This document shows, one piece after another, positions 37,661 to 46,320 of a stretch of DNA of 57,651 bases. Under the pieces are notes generated by a model that was not told where the DNA came from, did no database searches, and saw nothing but the letters and a program-made list of their open reading frames with translations. The DNA comes from an uncultured Opitutales bacterium (GTDB lineage Bacteria > Verrucomicrobiota > Verrucomicrobiia > Opitutales > Intestinicryptomonadaceae), in NCBI GenBank assembly GCA_944390805.1, contig CALXQW010000028.1, forward strand, positions 1 through 57,651, in the 5' to 3' direction. The first letter of the stretch is position 1. Each line of letters starts with the position of its first letter. The translations under genes were made by a program, and so were the position numbers.

Positions 37661-37707
37661 GGAAAAATTATTTTTCTATATAGTCAATAATTTCTTTCTA
37701 GAAAAAT
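37661..37707. promoter_or_regulatory. Palindromic repeat cluster upstream of the AraC gene
   Basis: The 7-base motif GAAAAAT occurs at 37662-37668, inverted at 37670-37676 and again forward at 37701-37707. The middle and last copies form a 9-bp perfect inverted repeat ATTTTTCTA/TAGAAAAAT. They lie within 55 bases of the start codon. An operator for autoregulation is an inference. Confidence 0.45.
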
Positions 37708-38010
37708 ATGATGTGTAAAGGTAATATATTTATAAAAATAGACTTACAATTAACATGGAAAAGAATTAGTCAAAATAATTCAAAAAAATATTCGTGCTGG
37801 TCAAGGCCTTGCTGGTTCTGCCCAGTTGATGAAATAATATATGCAAAATACTTTTATCTACAATTTTCCAGTGCCGTATTTACACGAATATGCCCACCAT
37901 ATTTAAACGCTTAAAAGAATAAAAAAACAAGCGCCCATTTGCTGGCGCTTGTTGGTATAGATTGAATGTATGAAAAAACTTTTTTAAAGCGCAAAAACTA
38001 AGAGAGGTTT
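37708..38010. other. AT-rich intergenic region with the metG terminator
   Basis: Between the AraC operator cluster and metG there is about 300 bases with no convincing coding frame. Apart from the metG terminator at 37921-37951, I see nothing recognisable. Confidence 0.5.
37921..37951 (-). terminator. Rho-independent terminator of metG
   Basis: CAAGCGCC at 37928-37935 pairs with GGCGCTTG at 37944-37951. On the minus strand it is followed by a run of seven T. Confidence 0.9.
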
Positions 38011-39564
38011 TTACTGCTTTTTGCTTTCATCGGAGTCCAACATTGGGCGCGGGAATAAAATCTCCTTCTCACCAAGAAGCTTTCCGCATAGGCGGTTATC
38101 CCAAAGGGTGTTTCCTTCAAACTTATCAGCGGCAGGCTGGCCGAGCAAAGCCAGAATCCTTGCCGATATAGAAGGCATTACAGGCGCTATGAGAACTGCC
38201 GCTATTCGAAGTGCCTCTGCCATGTGGAACAAGGATGTGTCTAAAAGCTTCTTTGAGTTTTCGTCCTGACCCTTTGCAAGCTTCCACGGAGCTCTTTGTT
38301 CCGCGTATTTATTTATGTTGCGTATGAATGCAAAAGTTTTGTCCAGACCAATATGGAATTGCATTCCCTCGTACAGAGCCAAAGTCTCCTTGACGGCCTC
38401 AAGTGCAGACGAACGCAAAGATTTTTCAAAATCTTCATCGACACACGCCTCAGGCAAGATTCCGTCGTGGTACTTGTGGACCATGTTCAAGAGCCTGCTC
38501 AACAAGTTGCCAAGATCGTTGCCCAAGTCGCTGGTGTAACGCGTTAGGAATAAATCGAAGGAAAAATCACTATCCTGACCGACATTCATCTCCCTCATGA
38601 GAAAATATCTGAACGAATCCGCCCCGAATTTCTCAACCAAATCAAGCGGGTTTACAATATTCCCCAAACTCTTTGACATCTTCTCTCCCTTTGAAAGCCA
38701 CCATCCGTGAACAAGAAGCGACTTCGGCAACGGGCAACCTATGGCATGAAGCATTATAGGCCAATATACCGAATGCGGCGGAACAAGAATGTCTTTACCT
38801 ATTACATGGTAGTCTGCCGGCCAGTTATCCCCAAAACTTTCAGTTCCGTATCCAACGGCTGATATATAGTTTACAAGAGCGTCAAACCATACGTAGGTTA
38901 CGTAGTTTTCATCGAAAGGCAGCGGAATTCCCCATTCGAGCCTGTCCTTAGGACGAGATATGCAAAGGTCGTTGAGGGGTTCTTTTAAGAACTCCAAAAC
39001 TTGTTTTGCCCTGAAGCGGGGGAAGATGAAATCTTCATGGCTCTTGATATAGTCTATAAGCCAGTCCTGATGGCGGCTCAACTTGAAGAAATAGTTGGAC
39101 TCAGTAATCTCTGTGACAGTGCCAAATATCTCCGGCCACTTTCCGTCTACCTTGTCTTTCTCCTGAAGGAACTGCTCCTGCCTTGCGGAGTAAAAGCCTT
39201 TGTATTCTGCCTTGTATATCTGGCCCTCGTCGAAGAGCTTTTGGAGTATGTCTCTTACAACCTTTACATGCCTCGGCTGCGATGTGCGTATGTAATCGTC
39301 GTTGGAGATATTCAGAAGCTTGCACATGCCCAGGAACTTTTCCGCCTGCTCGTCGCAAAACTTTACGGGCTCAACTCCGGCGGCTTTTGCGCTTTGCTGA
39401 ACCTTCTGCCCGTGCTCGTCTAGCCCCGTCAGAAAATGCACCTTGTGCCCGGTCAATTTCTTGTACCTGGCAATTACGTCGGTAAGAACTTTTTCGTATG
39501 CGTGCCCGAGGTGCGGCGAGCCGTTTGCGTAGTCTATGGCAGTTGTTATATAAAAATTCTTCAT
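38011..39564 (-). CDS. metG: Methionyl-tRNA synthetase
   Basis: Charges tRNA-Met with methionine. The 517 residues form a class I synthetase without the optional C-terminal tRNA-binding domain. The HIGH motif is H18-L-G-H21 and the KMSKS loop is at 295-299. The connective-peptide region at about 123-147 lacks the Cys pairs that bind zinc in many MetRS, so it belongs to a zinc-free type, as in some Gram-positive enzymes. It is monocistronic with a strong terminator. Confidence 0.96.
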   Translation of the reverse strand: MKNFYITTAIDYANGSPHLGHAYEKVLTDVIARYKKLTGHKVHFLTGLDEHGQKVQQSAKAAGVEPVKFCDEQAEKFLGMCKLLNISNDDYIRTSQPRHVKVVRDILQKLFDEGQIYKAEYKGFYSARQEQFLQEKDKVDGKWPEIFGTVTEITESNYFFKLSRHQDWLIDYIKSHEDFIFPRFRAKQVLEFLKEPLNDLCISRPKDRLEWGIPLPFDENYVTYVWFDALVNYISAVGYGTESFGDNWPADYHVIGKDILVPPHSVYWPIMLHAIGCPLPKSLLVHGWWLSKGEKMSKSLGNIVNPLDLVEKFGADSFRYFLMREMNVGQDSDFSFDLFLTRYTSDLGNDLGNLLSRLLNMVHKYHDGILPEACVDEDFEKSLRSSALEAVKETLALYEGMQFHIGLDKTFAFIRNINKYAEQRAPWKLAKGQDENSKKLLDTSLFHMAEALRIAAVLIAPVMPSISARILALLGQPAADKFEGNTLWDNRLCGKLLGEKEILFPRPMLDSDESKKQ

Positions 39565-39833
39565 AACTGTTTGTTAAGAATTTCTCCAAAACCGGCGGGT
39601 TGTCAAGCGTCTATGCGCTCTTAGCCTTACAGGAAAGCACAATAAAATCTACATGGGCGTATATTTGTACGTCTTATTAATTGAAGTTATCTATTCAATA
39701 TTTTTCGGCCGTCTGTAATAGTTTTTCTATATCTAAGAATGTGCCAACATATTAAATTTAGCCGGCAGGCGTGCATTAATTGTACCTATTAACTTCAGAG
39801 CGCAATATGCGTTAAATGCCATAAACAGAATGC

Positions 39834-39862
39834 TTGACAAGCATAAGAAAATTTTTTGCTCT
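39834..39862 (+). promoter_or_regulatory. Possible promoter of the plus-strand Tad operon
   Basis: TTGACA at 39834-39839 is a perfect -35 box, but the -10 17 bases later, TGCTCT, is poor. Activation by another factor may be needed. The pilin start is about 40 bases downstream, with AAAGGAG at 39883-39889 as ribosome site. Confidence 0.35.
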
Positions 39863-39900
39863 ATTTGGGTAGAAATATCCCAGAAAGGAGTTCCATAAAG

Positions 39901-40155
39901 ATGAATGTTGTCGTTAAGAAAAAACGCGCGGTGATGATGGAATACGTCATTATAGCCGTATTGATAGCCGCTGCGGTTGTTGTTGCGGTTATGATGCTCG
40001 GCAAGAATGTCTCATCCGAGATGAATGTTGCAACCCGCTCCATGAGCGATGCTAAAGCCGCAGTAAGCGCGCAGAAAGACATCAAGACCCAGGCGGAAAA
40101 AGACGTTAAGAGCGCCGAAGAACACCGCAAGGGCATGCACAATTACGACCAATAA
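39901..40155 (+). CDS. flp: Flp-type major pilin
   Basis: Likely the main subunit of a Tad (type IVc) pilus. The 84 residues have a short basic leader followed by AVMMEYVIIAVLIAAAVVVAV, with the Glu5-Tyr6 pair diagnostic of Flp pilins, and then a short Lys-rich tail. If cleavage is placed by Glu5, the residue before the cut is Arg, not the usual Gly (KKKR/AVMMEY). An in-frame start at 39856 is rejected because AAAGGAG lies just before 39901. A terminator follows directly, as expected for a highly expressed pilin. Confidence 0.85.
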   Translation: MNVVVKKKRAVMMEYVIIAVLIAAAVVVAVMMLGKNVSSEMNVATRSMSDAKAAVSAQKDIKTQAEKDVKSAEEHRKGMHNYDQ

Positions 40156-40227
40156 AAAAGATCGTAGCAGATTGTCTGCCTATATAGCCCGTTTGGGGTG
40201 TGAAAGAGAATTTTAATCAACAGTATC

Positions 40228-40268
40228 AAAACGGGATAGCCGCATTGTGCGGGAATCCCGTTTTTTTA
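40228..40268 (+). terminator. Terminator/attenuator between pilin and prepilin peptidase
   Basis: AAACGGGAT at 40228-40236 pairs with ATCCCGTTT at 40255-40263, followed by a T run. Partial read-through would give high pilin and lower machinery expression. Confidence 0.85.
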
Positions 40269-40276
40269 TTACGGAT

Positions 40277-40822
40277 ATGGAATTGTTGGTCCTTGTAAAA
40301 TTTATTTTGGCCACTCCATGGCTGATATATCTTGGAGTGCGCGACTATCGTACCCGGCAGCTTCCGAATCTTTTTACTCTTGGTGGGGCTGCTGTCATGC
40401 TTGTGATTGCATTTGGGGCAGATTTCCAATACGGGTTAAATTCTCTGATAGCCGGCGGCCTATGCGCGCTGTTTTTGCTATTGCCTTTCTTTTTGCGCGC
40501 AGCGGGGGCCGGAGATGTAAAGATGCTATTTGCCTCTGGAATAATAGCCGGGCCTGGCAATGTCTTAAACCTTATACTTTTAATATCATTTGCGGGGCTG
40601 ATATTGGCGCTTGTAATGCTTGTCTTAAAAGCGGTTGATTCTGCCCGTCTTAAGCATTATCTGCGCTGCATGTTCGATTTCCGTTACGACAGAAAAGCCG
40701 GGAGGGCAGCTCTTCCCTCGCCCGAGGCGGAGGCTTGCAGAGTGCCTTTCGGAGTGGCAATATCGTGCGGATTATTTATAAACTTGTCCTTGCAGGTACT
40801 GGCTGTATATTTTGCGGGATAA
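40277..40822 (+). CDS. tadV: Prepilin peptidase, TadV/CpaA type
   Basis: A24-family aspartic protease of about 181 residues with around six membrane segments, cutting leaders from Flp pilin and the TadE-like proteins. The two catalytic Asp are visible in GVRDYRTRQLPN near residue 22 and in the GxGD motif AGAGDVKMLF near 85. It lacks the N-terminal methylase part of PilD, as is normal for TadV. The ATG at 40277 lies after the terminator; an earlier reading would start within it. It is followed 13 bases on by tadE. Confidence 0.9.
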   Translation: MELLVLVKFILATPWLIYLGVRDYRTRQLPNLFTLGGAAVMLVIAFGADFQYGLNSLIAGGLCALFLLLPFFLRAAGAGDVKMLFASGIIAGPGNVLNLILLISFAGLILALVMLVLKAVDSARLKHYLRCMFDFRYDRKAGRAALPSPEAEACRVPFGVAISCGLFINLSLQVLAVYFAG

Positions 40823-40835
40823 TGCACTTTAATAT

Positions 40836-41501
40836 ATGAAGAGGCTGGCAAAATCAAACGACGGCGCAATATTGTTGGAGTTTGTCTTGTGCTTTCCAAT
40901 ACTTGTTGTGCTGTTTTTGTTTGCGGTGCAGTTTTCCTACATAATGATAGCCTGGCAGGTTGTGCATTATTCGGCCTATATGGGGGCTCGTTCTGCCATG
41001 ACGGAGAATGTCATCAAAAGAAAGAGCAAGGCTGAAAAAGTTGCAAAGCGAATACTTGCGGTTGTGTCGGCGTCTCCTTCAGATTCAAAAGACTCAAAAG
41101 ACAGGGCTAAAGACGAATTTTGCAAGCTCGACGGCTGGGGTTGGCTTCCGAATACAAAATATCTCGACAAGCAGGTTGATGTGGACATCTCCATGACAAA
41201 TCTTGATCCGCGCGGCGTAATATGCACTGTCAAGTTCAAGGCGTTTTTGACGGTTCCGGTTGCGGGGCGCCTAATAAGTTTCTTTGCAAAGGATGATAAA
41301 ACTGAGGAAGAGGAAAAATGGCAGGATTTGCTCGATAACCAGGCCTATGCGTTAAATCCGGCACTTATAGAATATTCCAATGAAATTGAGCTGGATTCGG
41401 GCGAGAAGGAGAAGCTTAAAATACCATATATAACTTTAACATCATCAAGCGCGGTAGCAATTCCGTATTCAACTTTAAAATATCCTATTGCTTTGGAATG
41501 A
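40836..41501 (+). CDS. tadE: TadE-like pseudopilin
   Basis: The 221 residues begin with a short leader, a canonical G/AILLEF prepilin site (Gly at -1, Glu at +5) and one hydrophobic helix (about 12-35), then a periplasmic domain. TadE proteins are processed by the same peptidase as Flp and are minor parts of the pilus complex. The linker near 65-80 is rich in Ser and Lys. The stop overlaps the start of the next gene. Confidence 0.85.
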   Translation: MKRLAKSNDGAILLEFVLCFPILVVLFLFAVQFSYIMIAWQVVHYSAYMGARSAMTENVIKRKSKAEKVAKRILAVVSASPSDSKDSKDRAKDEFCKLDGWGWLPNTKYLDKQVDVDISMTNLDPRGVICTVKFKAFLTVPVAGRLISFFAKDDKTEEEEKWQDLLDNQAYALNPALIEYSNEIELDSGEKEKLKIPYITLTSSSAVAIPYSTLKYPIALE

Positions 41502-43216
41502 AGGCTCCAACAAATATTCTTGGCGTGTTTTTGGGGCGTTGCGGTTTGCTATGCCGCGGTTCCGACGGGGCTGCTCTTGCCATAACTCTGGCTTTTATGC
41601 TTCCGGTAAGCATACTGTTTATCGGAATTTACGGGGTGGGGGAGATTGTACGGAACAAGATAGAGCTTCAGAATGCCGCCGATGCGGCCGCTTATTCTGC
41701 GGCGGTTGTTCAGGCGGATTATCTCAGTCGCATGGCAACTGTCAACAAGGCTATGGCATGGACTTATGTTGACTTGCAGCGGCGCTCTTTGGACGCAGCT
41801 ATGGATTTATTTTGCGCGTATGTTTTGGAGCAGTTTAACAAGGATATGAAGAACTGCCAGACGCGCAACAGGCCATGCCACATGCATACTCCAGGGGTAA
41901 ACTACAATTGCGGAACCGATGTTCTTGTTGACGATATTGCCTTGGAGCTTCTCGGTTCCGGATTAGGCATTCCGGCAGTCGCGGAGAAATTTAACGGTCA
42001 GGATTTCTTAGGCAGGATGCTTCTTTCTCAGCTTGTGCATATTAGCATAGCCAACGCTAAGGGCAAAGGTTCCTTGGCAAATATGCCCAAGGTTTACAAG
42101 TACAGTTATTCCATCATAAAAATGACGAAGAAACTTAAAGATCTGCACTCCGAATATCCAAAGAAAATAAAGGAGACCGCAAGGGAAGTTGCAGTTGCCA
42201 ACATGATGGAATGTAAGGACGACTACATCATAAATGTCACAACCGGAAACGAGAATTTAAGCTTCTTCTTTATGGTTGGCGGCGAGGATAGCGAGAAGGC
42301 ATTTATATCTTTTGCGGATCCTACCTTGAAAGATTTTTCTCCAAAGAGTGTCTTTGGGCCCGGCACAGACGATTGGATAGTGCGCAAGGGAAATATAGGT
42401 TTTTGGAGGGTATACAAACAGACAGAATCACATCTGCTTGCAAAGTGGGATTGGTTTTGGACAAGGTGGGTGCATGTTCAGATATTGGACTATTCTTTTC
42501 ATCTTCCTCCAATCGCTCCGGGAGGCGGATATGGCAGAGGGCATCCGGTGTATCATGGCTACGATAGCATCTTTAAAGTTATAAAGGAGAACTTGCCCAT
42601 AGGTCTTGCTGTCATGCCGGCGGAGCCTATAACTCTAACGCCAGAGTTTTTTGGTAAGTCGGGCTCTATAACGGTTGCCATAGCAAGAAAAACTCCAAAT
42701 CCGCTTTCGGCTTTTACGCCGTCGGGGCGGGCCATGACGGCGCCTGGAGTTCTTTCAGCATTCAATGTAAGCGCCGCAGGGGGGAATAGACCGGAATATA
42801 TGTGCGCCATAGCGTCGGCGCGGGCGGCATATAAGCAGTACGATTCCGACAAGAAAAAGAAGTTGAATAGTTCCGACTACACCGTTGGCTATGTCAAGGC
42901 CGACGGCGAAAAGACCTGGAATTTGGTTGAGACCGATTGGGACGCCGTCTTTCTTCCGGTGAAGCATGCGTGGGATTTGTGCGCCGGGGTATCTATAGCT
43001 CAGACTTTTGCGCCAGACCCTCTTTCCGGAGGGAACATTCTCAAGACTGTAATGCTAGACAAGAAGAACTGGACAGACAAGGACGGCAAAAAAGTTGAAG
43101 AGAAAAACCTGCCTGATTGGGAAAACTTGAAAGCTCCCGGAGGTCTTGTGAAAGACGAAAACTCCAAAGACGGCAAGCTGAACTGGGAGAAACTAAGCTC
43201 GTATTTGGGCCACTGA
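41498..43216 (+). CDS. tadG: Large TadG-like protein
   Basis: The 572 residues have one N-terminal membrane helix after GSDGAALAITLAFMLPVSILF and then the TadG-type repeat-like IELQNAADAAAYSAAVVQADYLSRMATVNKAMAWTYVD. The large C-terminal region (about 100-572) is unrecognised and extracytoplasmic, with many aromatic residues. TadG proteins associate with the Tad secretion complex and may be surface-exposed. Its start overlaps tadE (ATGA). It is larger than the TadE/G proteins next to it. Confidence 0.75.
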   Translation: MKAPTNILGVFLGRCGLLCRGSDGAALAITLAFMLPVSILFIGIYGVGEIVRNKIELQNAADAAAYSAAVVQADYLSRMATVNKAMAWTYVDLQRRSLDAAMDLFCAYVLEQFNKDMKNCQTRNRPCHMHTPGVNYNCGTDVLVDDIALELLGSGLGIPAVAEKFNGQDFLGRMLLSQLVHISIANAKGKGSLANMPKVYKYSYSIIKMTKKLKDLHSEYPKKIKETAREVAVANMMECKDDYIINVTTGNENLSFFFMVGGEDSEKAFISFADPTLKDFSPKSVFGPGTDDWIVRKGNIGFWRVYKQTESHLLAKWDWFWTRWVHVQILDYSFHLPPIAPGGGYGRGHPVYHGYDSIFKVIKENLPIGLAVMPAEPITLTPEFFGKSGSITVAIARKTPNPLSAFTPSGRAMTAPGVLSAFNVSAAGGNRPEYMCAIASARAAYKQYDSDKKKKLNSSDYTVGYVKADGEKTWNLVETDWDAVFLPVKHAWDLCAGVSIAQTFAPDPLSGGNILKTVMLDKKNWTDKDGKKVEEKNLPDWENLKAPGGLVKDENSKDGKLNWEKLSSYLGH

Positions 43217-43221
43217 TAGAT

Positions 43222-43914
43222 ATGCCAAAATTATTGACCAAATTATTCCGTTGCTCAGGGGGATCAGTCCTGATGGAGTTTGTCATGGTTTTGCCCGTAT
43301 ATTTGGCCACATTGGGAGGCATAATATGGATGGGGGAGAAATCGCTCGACGCAATAAGTTTGAGGTCGGCGAATCACTGGAGCGTATTTATGGCTGGGAA
43401 CAGATTTTCTGTACGCACTCCGGCAACCCTTGGGCTGATGAAACTTTTTCCGCGGGCAACCGCCGTGTACGACTCCACAAAGCGGTCTCTTGTAGACGAA
43501 CATTCTTATTTGCAGTTCATAGGCTCCAAGGTTGGCATACTTGAGTCAACTCCGGAAATCTTAGGCAATTGGATAAATGCGCCATATACGGTTGTTGGGG
43601 AGAACGCACCCTCATCTATCATACCAGATATAACAATGACTTCGTCCCGCTATGGGAATGATTATACAATGGCTATTGTGATGCGTTCAAAGGGATCTTC
43701 ATCTGCCAAGAGGCACTGGCATTCAAGCCTCATTGCAGATAAGGATCTGTGGAAATTTGAGGGCAAGGAAGATTCATATCCAAAAAAATGGGAGCTTGAA
43801 ATTCTCAAAGACGCAAAACATACCGACGATACCAAAACTTTTGAGGACGAGCCTAAAAAAATAGATTTCTACGAGCGGTACGAAGAATACAAAAAGTGGA
43901 GCGTGTCAAAATGA
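43222..43914 (+). CDS. Second TadE-like pseudopilin
   Basis: About 231 residues, with a prepilin-like start SGGSVLMEFVMVLPVYLATLGGIIW giving Gly at -1 and Glu at +5, then a periplasmic domain unlike that of the first TadE. It is probably a substrate of the prepilin peptidase at 40277. A longer reading from 43117 would overlap tadG by 100 bases and lacks support. Its stop overlaps the next start. Confidence 0.75.
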   Translation: MPKLLTKLFRCSGGSVLMEFVMVLPVYLATLGGIIWMGEKSLDAISLRSANHWSVFMAGNRFSVRTPATLGLMKLFPRATAVYDSTKRSLVDEHSYLQFIGSKVGILESTPEILGNWINAPYTVVGENAPSSIIPDITMTSSRYGNDYTMAIVMRSKGSSSAKRHWHSSLIADKDLWKFEGKEDSYPKKWELEILKDAKHTDDTKTFEDEPKKIDFYERYEEYKKWSVSK

Positions 43915-44402
43915 CAGGGGCTTTTGCCAAGGTTTTTTTCATCACATTTGCTCTTGGAATGGCTGCGGTTTTCTTGATGAATGGGCATGTTCTGCCTGAG
44001 GAAAGATCAAATTCTACGCGCGCTATAAATGGTGTTGCAAATGGCCCTGGAAAGGATACCGGTTCCGACAACGCCTACGAGCTTCTTGGACCTTTGAAGC
44101 TTCCCATATCTGTTGTCTCTTCCCAAGAGGGGGTAAAAGGCGGTTGGGAATTTTCCGGATTTCTCAATGCAAACTTTGTATCCGCGCGCGCCCAGCTAGA
44201 CTCATGGATGCAAAACCAGGGCTGGATTCCGGAGAACAAAATAAGTTTGGACGAAAGCATAGAGCCGAGAGTAATATTGACATTCAGCCGCGGTTCTCAA
44301 GAAATGACAATGTTTCTATGGAAGATCTCCACAGACTCCACCGGTTTTGCGTACAAGCGCGAATATATAAACAAAGAGGCTGATTCAGATGAACTCAAAT
44401 AG
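43911..44402 (+). CDS. Small membrane-anchored Tad-locus protein
   Basis: About 163 residues with one hydrophobic N-terminal segment (about 6-24) and a periplasmic domain of about 130 residues with a compact beta-alpha pattern (WEFSGFLNANFVSARAQLDSWMQNQGW, then RVILTFSRG). I do not recognise it. Overlaps with the TadE-like gene (ATGA) and with the ATPase gene (14 bases) place it firmly in the operon. A role as a pilus-complex or motor-coupling partner is inferred from context. Confidence 0.65.
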   Translation: MTGAFAKVFFITFALGMAAVFLMNGHVLPEERSNSTRAINGVANGPGKDTGSDNAYELLGPLKLPISVVSSQEGVKGGWEFSGFLNANFVSARAQLDSWMQNQGWIPENKISLDESIEPRVILTFSRGSQEMTMFLWKISTDSTGFAYKREYINKEADSDELK

Positions 44403-45462
44403 CGATTTTCTCGTTTTATTTCTGGCTCCTGTAAGGGAGTTTCTGGAGGACGACAGTGTCTCTGAGATTCTCATAAACGGCGCGTCTCAGATATATGTTG
44501 AACGCCGCGGTAAGCTTGAGCTTACATCGGCCAAATTTGCGGGCGAGGCCCAACTTATGGCTGCCGCCGCAAACATAGCAAAATCTGTCGACAGAATTCT
44601 CGACGAGCGCCACCCAGATTTGGATGCGAGGCTTCCAGATGGTTCGCGCGTGCATGCAACCATACCACCCATAAGCCGCTGTGGAACTGTTATATCCATA
44701 CGCAAGTTCAAGAAGGACCTTCTTACTTTGGATAAGCTCGAATCTTTCTCAAGCATTCCACATGAGGGCGCATTGCTGTTAAATGCAATAGTGAAACTGC
44801 GCAAGAATACGATAGTATCGGGTGGGACGTCGTCGGGGAAGACCTCTGTGCTGAACGCCATAAGCGGTCTCATTCCGGAAAAAGACCGCATACTTGTTCT
44901 TGAGGATGCCAGCGAATTGCAGCTTCAGCAAAAGCACTGCGTATATTTTGAAACGAGAAAGCCCGATAAGAATGGCGAGGGAGAATTTTCCATAAGAGAC
45001 CTTGTTATAGCCTCGCTAAGGCTTCGCCCGGACAGGCTTGTCATTGGCGAGATACGCGGCAAAGAGGCTTTGGATTTGCTTCAGGCTATGAATACGGGGC
45101 ATTCGGGGTCTATGTCCACAATACACGCAAACTCTCCGGTAGACGCTCTCAGGCGCATGGAGACTTGCGCGCTCATGAGCGGAGTTGAGCTTCCGCTGAG
45201 CGCGGTTAGAATGCAGGTTGCCTCTGCTATAAATTGCGTTGTTCATACAATGCGCCTTCCGGACGGCTCGAGAAAAGTTGTCGACATATCTGAAGTTCTG
45301 CCGCTGGAAAACGGAGATTACAAGACCAGCAAGCTTATGGAGTGGAAGACAAAATCCATCTCGCCAGACGGCACCGTATGCGGGGCTTTCCGCCTTTGCA
45401 ACAGGCCGTCGTTTGAGGGCGAGGCGCAGATTATGGGAATAGAGCTTCCTCAATACGCATAG
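44389..45462 (+). CDS. CpaF/TadA-type secretion ATPase (no FHA domain)
   Basis: Hexameric motor ATPase of the type II/IV secretion superfamily. The 357 residues lack a large N-terminal domain. SEILING near residue 25 and DARLPDGSRVHATIPPIS are typical of CpaF. Walker A is GGTSSGKTS at 145-153, Walker B/Glu lies in ILVLEDASELQL, and the His box in MSTIHANSPVDALRRME. It differs from the ATPase on the opposite strand at 53-54.7 kb, so the locus has two motors. Confidence 0.9.
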   Translation: MNSNSDFLVLFLAPVREFLEDDSVSEILINGASQIYVERRGKLELTSAKFAGEAQLMAAAANIAKSVDRILDERHPDLDARLPDGSRVHATIPPISRCGTVISIRKFKKDLLTLDKLESFSSIPHEGALLLNAIVKLRKNTIVSGGTSSGKTSVLNAISGLIPEKDRILVLEDASELQLQQKHCVYFETRKPDKNGEGEFSIRDLVIASLRLRPDRLVIGEIRGKEALDLLQAMNTGHSGSMSTIHANSPVDALRRMETCALMSGVELPLSAVRMQVASAINCVVHTMRLPDGSRKVVDISEVLPLENGDYKTSKLMEWKTKSISPDGTVCGAFRLCNRPSFEGEAQIMGIELPQYA

Positions 45463-45467
45463 AGCCT

Positions 45468-46295
45468 ATGCCATTTTTATTTTCAGGAGAGATTCTTGCA
45501 AAATATACTCTTGTAAAGCCGGTCAAATGTTCTAAAGACGCGGAGGTGTGGATAGCATATTGCCAAGACGGCAAATATTGCATTCTGAAAGTTGCCCGCA
45601 GTGGTTGTATGGCGGCAAAACGTCTCATTGCGGCGTCGGGGCTTGTTGGAAATTTAAACTGCGCACATATAGCCCATGTGTTCGACTGCGGGATATCCGA
45701 ATCTGGGTTTGCCTATGCGGCATTGGAATACGCCAGGGGCGGAAGTCTTGAATCTAGGCTTTCTAAATTTGGCAGATTGACTCTAGGGCAGAGCGTAGAG
45801 ATGCTCTATGGAATCCTCGATGCCCTTTGCGTCTTGCACAAAGCAGGCGTAGTCCACCGCGATTTAAAGCCCGCAAACATATGGATATCTGCCAATGGAA
45901 GTGTTATTGTCGGAGACTTCGGAATTGCAAAACTCCCAAATTTTCCCGATGAAAACAATTCCGTGTTTGGGTCGGCGCCATATATGTCTCCGGAACAGGC
46001 GAAAGATTCCTCAAAGGTTGACGGCAGAAGCGATATTTTCAGCCTTGGTCTTGTAGCCTATGAATCCCTTACAGGACATAGCAGATATTCCGGAAAAGAC
46101 TATACGGAAATATTAAAACAGATTCTCTCCGATAGGAGATCCATATTCTCTGAACTTGAACCTATTGCGTCGGCTCCGCTTGCATCGCTTTTAGATTCTA
46201 TGCTTTCCGCTTCTTTGGAGGTGCGTCCGGCAAGCGCAGGGGAAGTCATATCAAAGATGGATTCCATCGGGCTTCCGCGCGAACCTATCTTATGA
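45468..46295 (+). CDS. Hanks-type Ser/Thr protein kinase (atypical)
   Basis: Soluble kinase of 275 residues with no membrane segment. The catalytic core is clear: ILKVA with Lys41, H130-R-D132-L-K-P-A-N137, D150-F-G, and SAPYMSPEQ in the activation segment. Two normal elements are missing by eye: the Gly-rich loop (KPVKCSKDAEV replaces GxGxxGxV) and a Glu in the C-helix between about 44 and 70. It may be a low-activity or ligand-dependent kinase. It is the last gene of the plus Tad operon, beside three FHA proteins that could read its phosphothreonines. Confidence 0.88.
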   Translation: MPFLFSGEILAKYTLVKPVKCSKDAEVWIAYCQDGKYCILKVARSGCMAAKRLIAASGLVGNLNCAHIAHVFDCGISESGFAYAALEYARGGSLESRLSKFGRLTLGQSVEMLYGILDALCVLHKAGVVHRDLKPANIWISANGSVIVGDFGIAKLPNFPDENNSVFGSAPYMSPEQAKDSSKVDGRSDIFSLGLVAYESLTGHSRYSGKDYTEILKQILSDRRSIFSELEPIASAPLASLLDSMLSASLEVRPASAGEVISKMDSIGLPREPIL

Positions 46296-46320
46296 CAGAA
46301 TCTCTTAGGACTGTCTTTTT
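46294..46320 (+). terminator. Possible terminator between the convergent Tad operons
   Basis: GACAG at 46294-46298 pairs with CTGTC at 46311-46315, then TTTTT. The stem is short and overlaps the end of the convergent gene. Confidence 0.4.

Noticed and set aside
37708..37914. 68-residue frame in the AraC-metG gap
   Set aside because: No ribosome site, and an AT-driven composition unlike the neighbouring genes.
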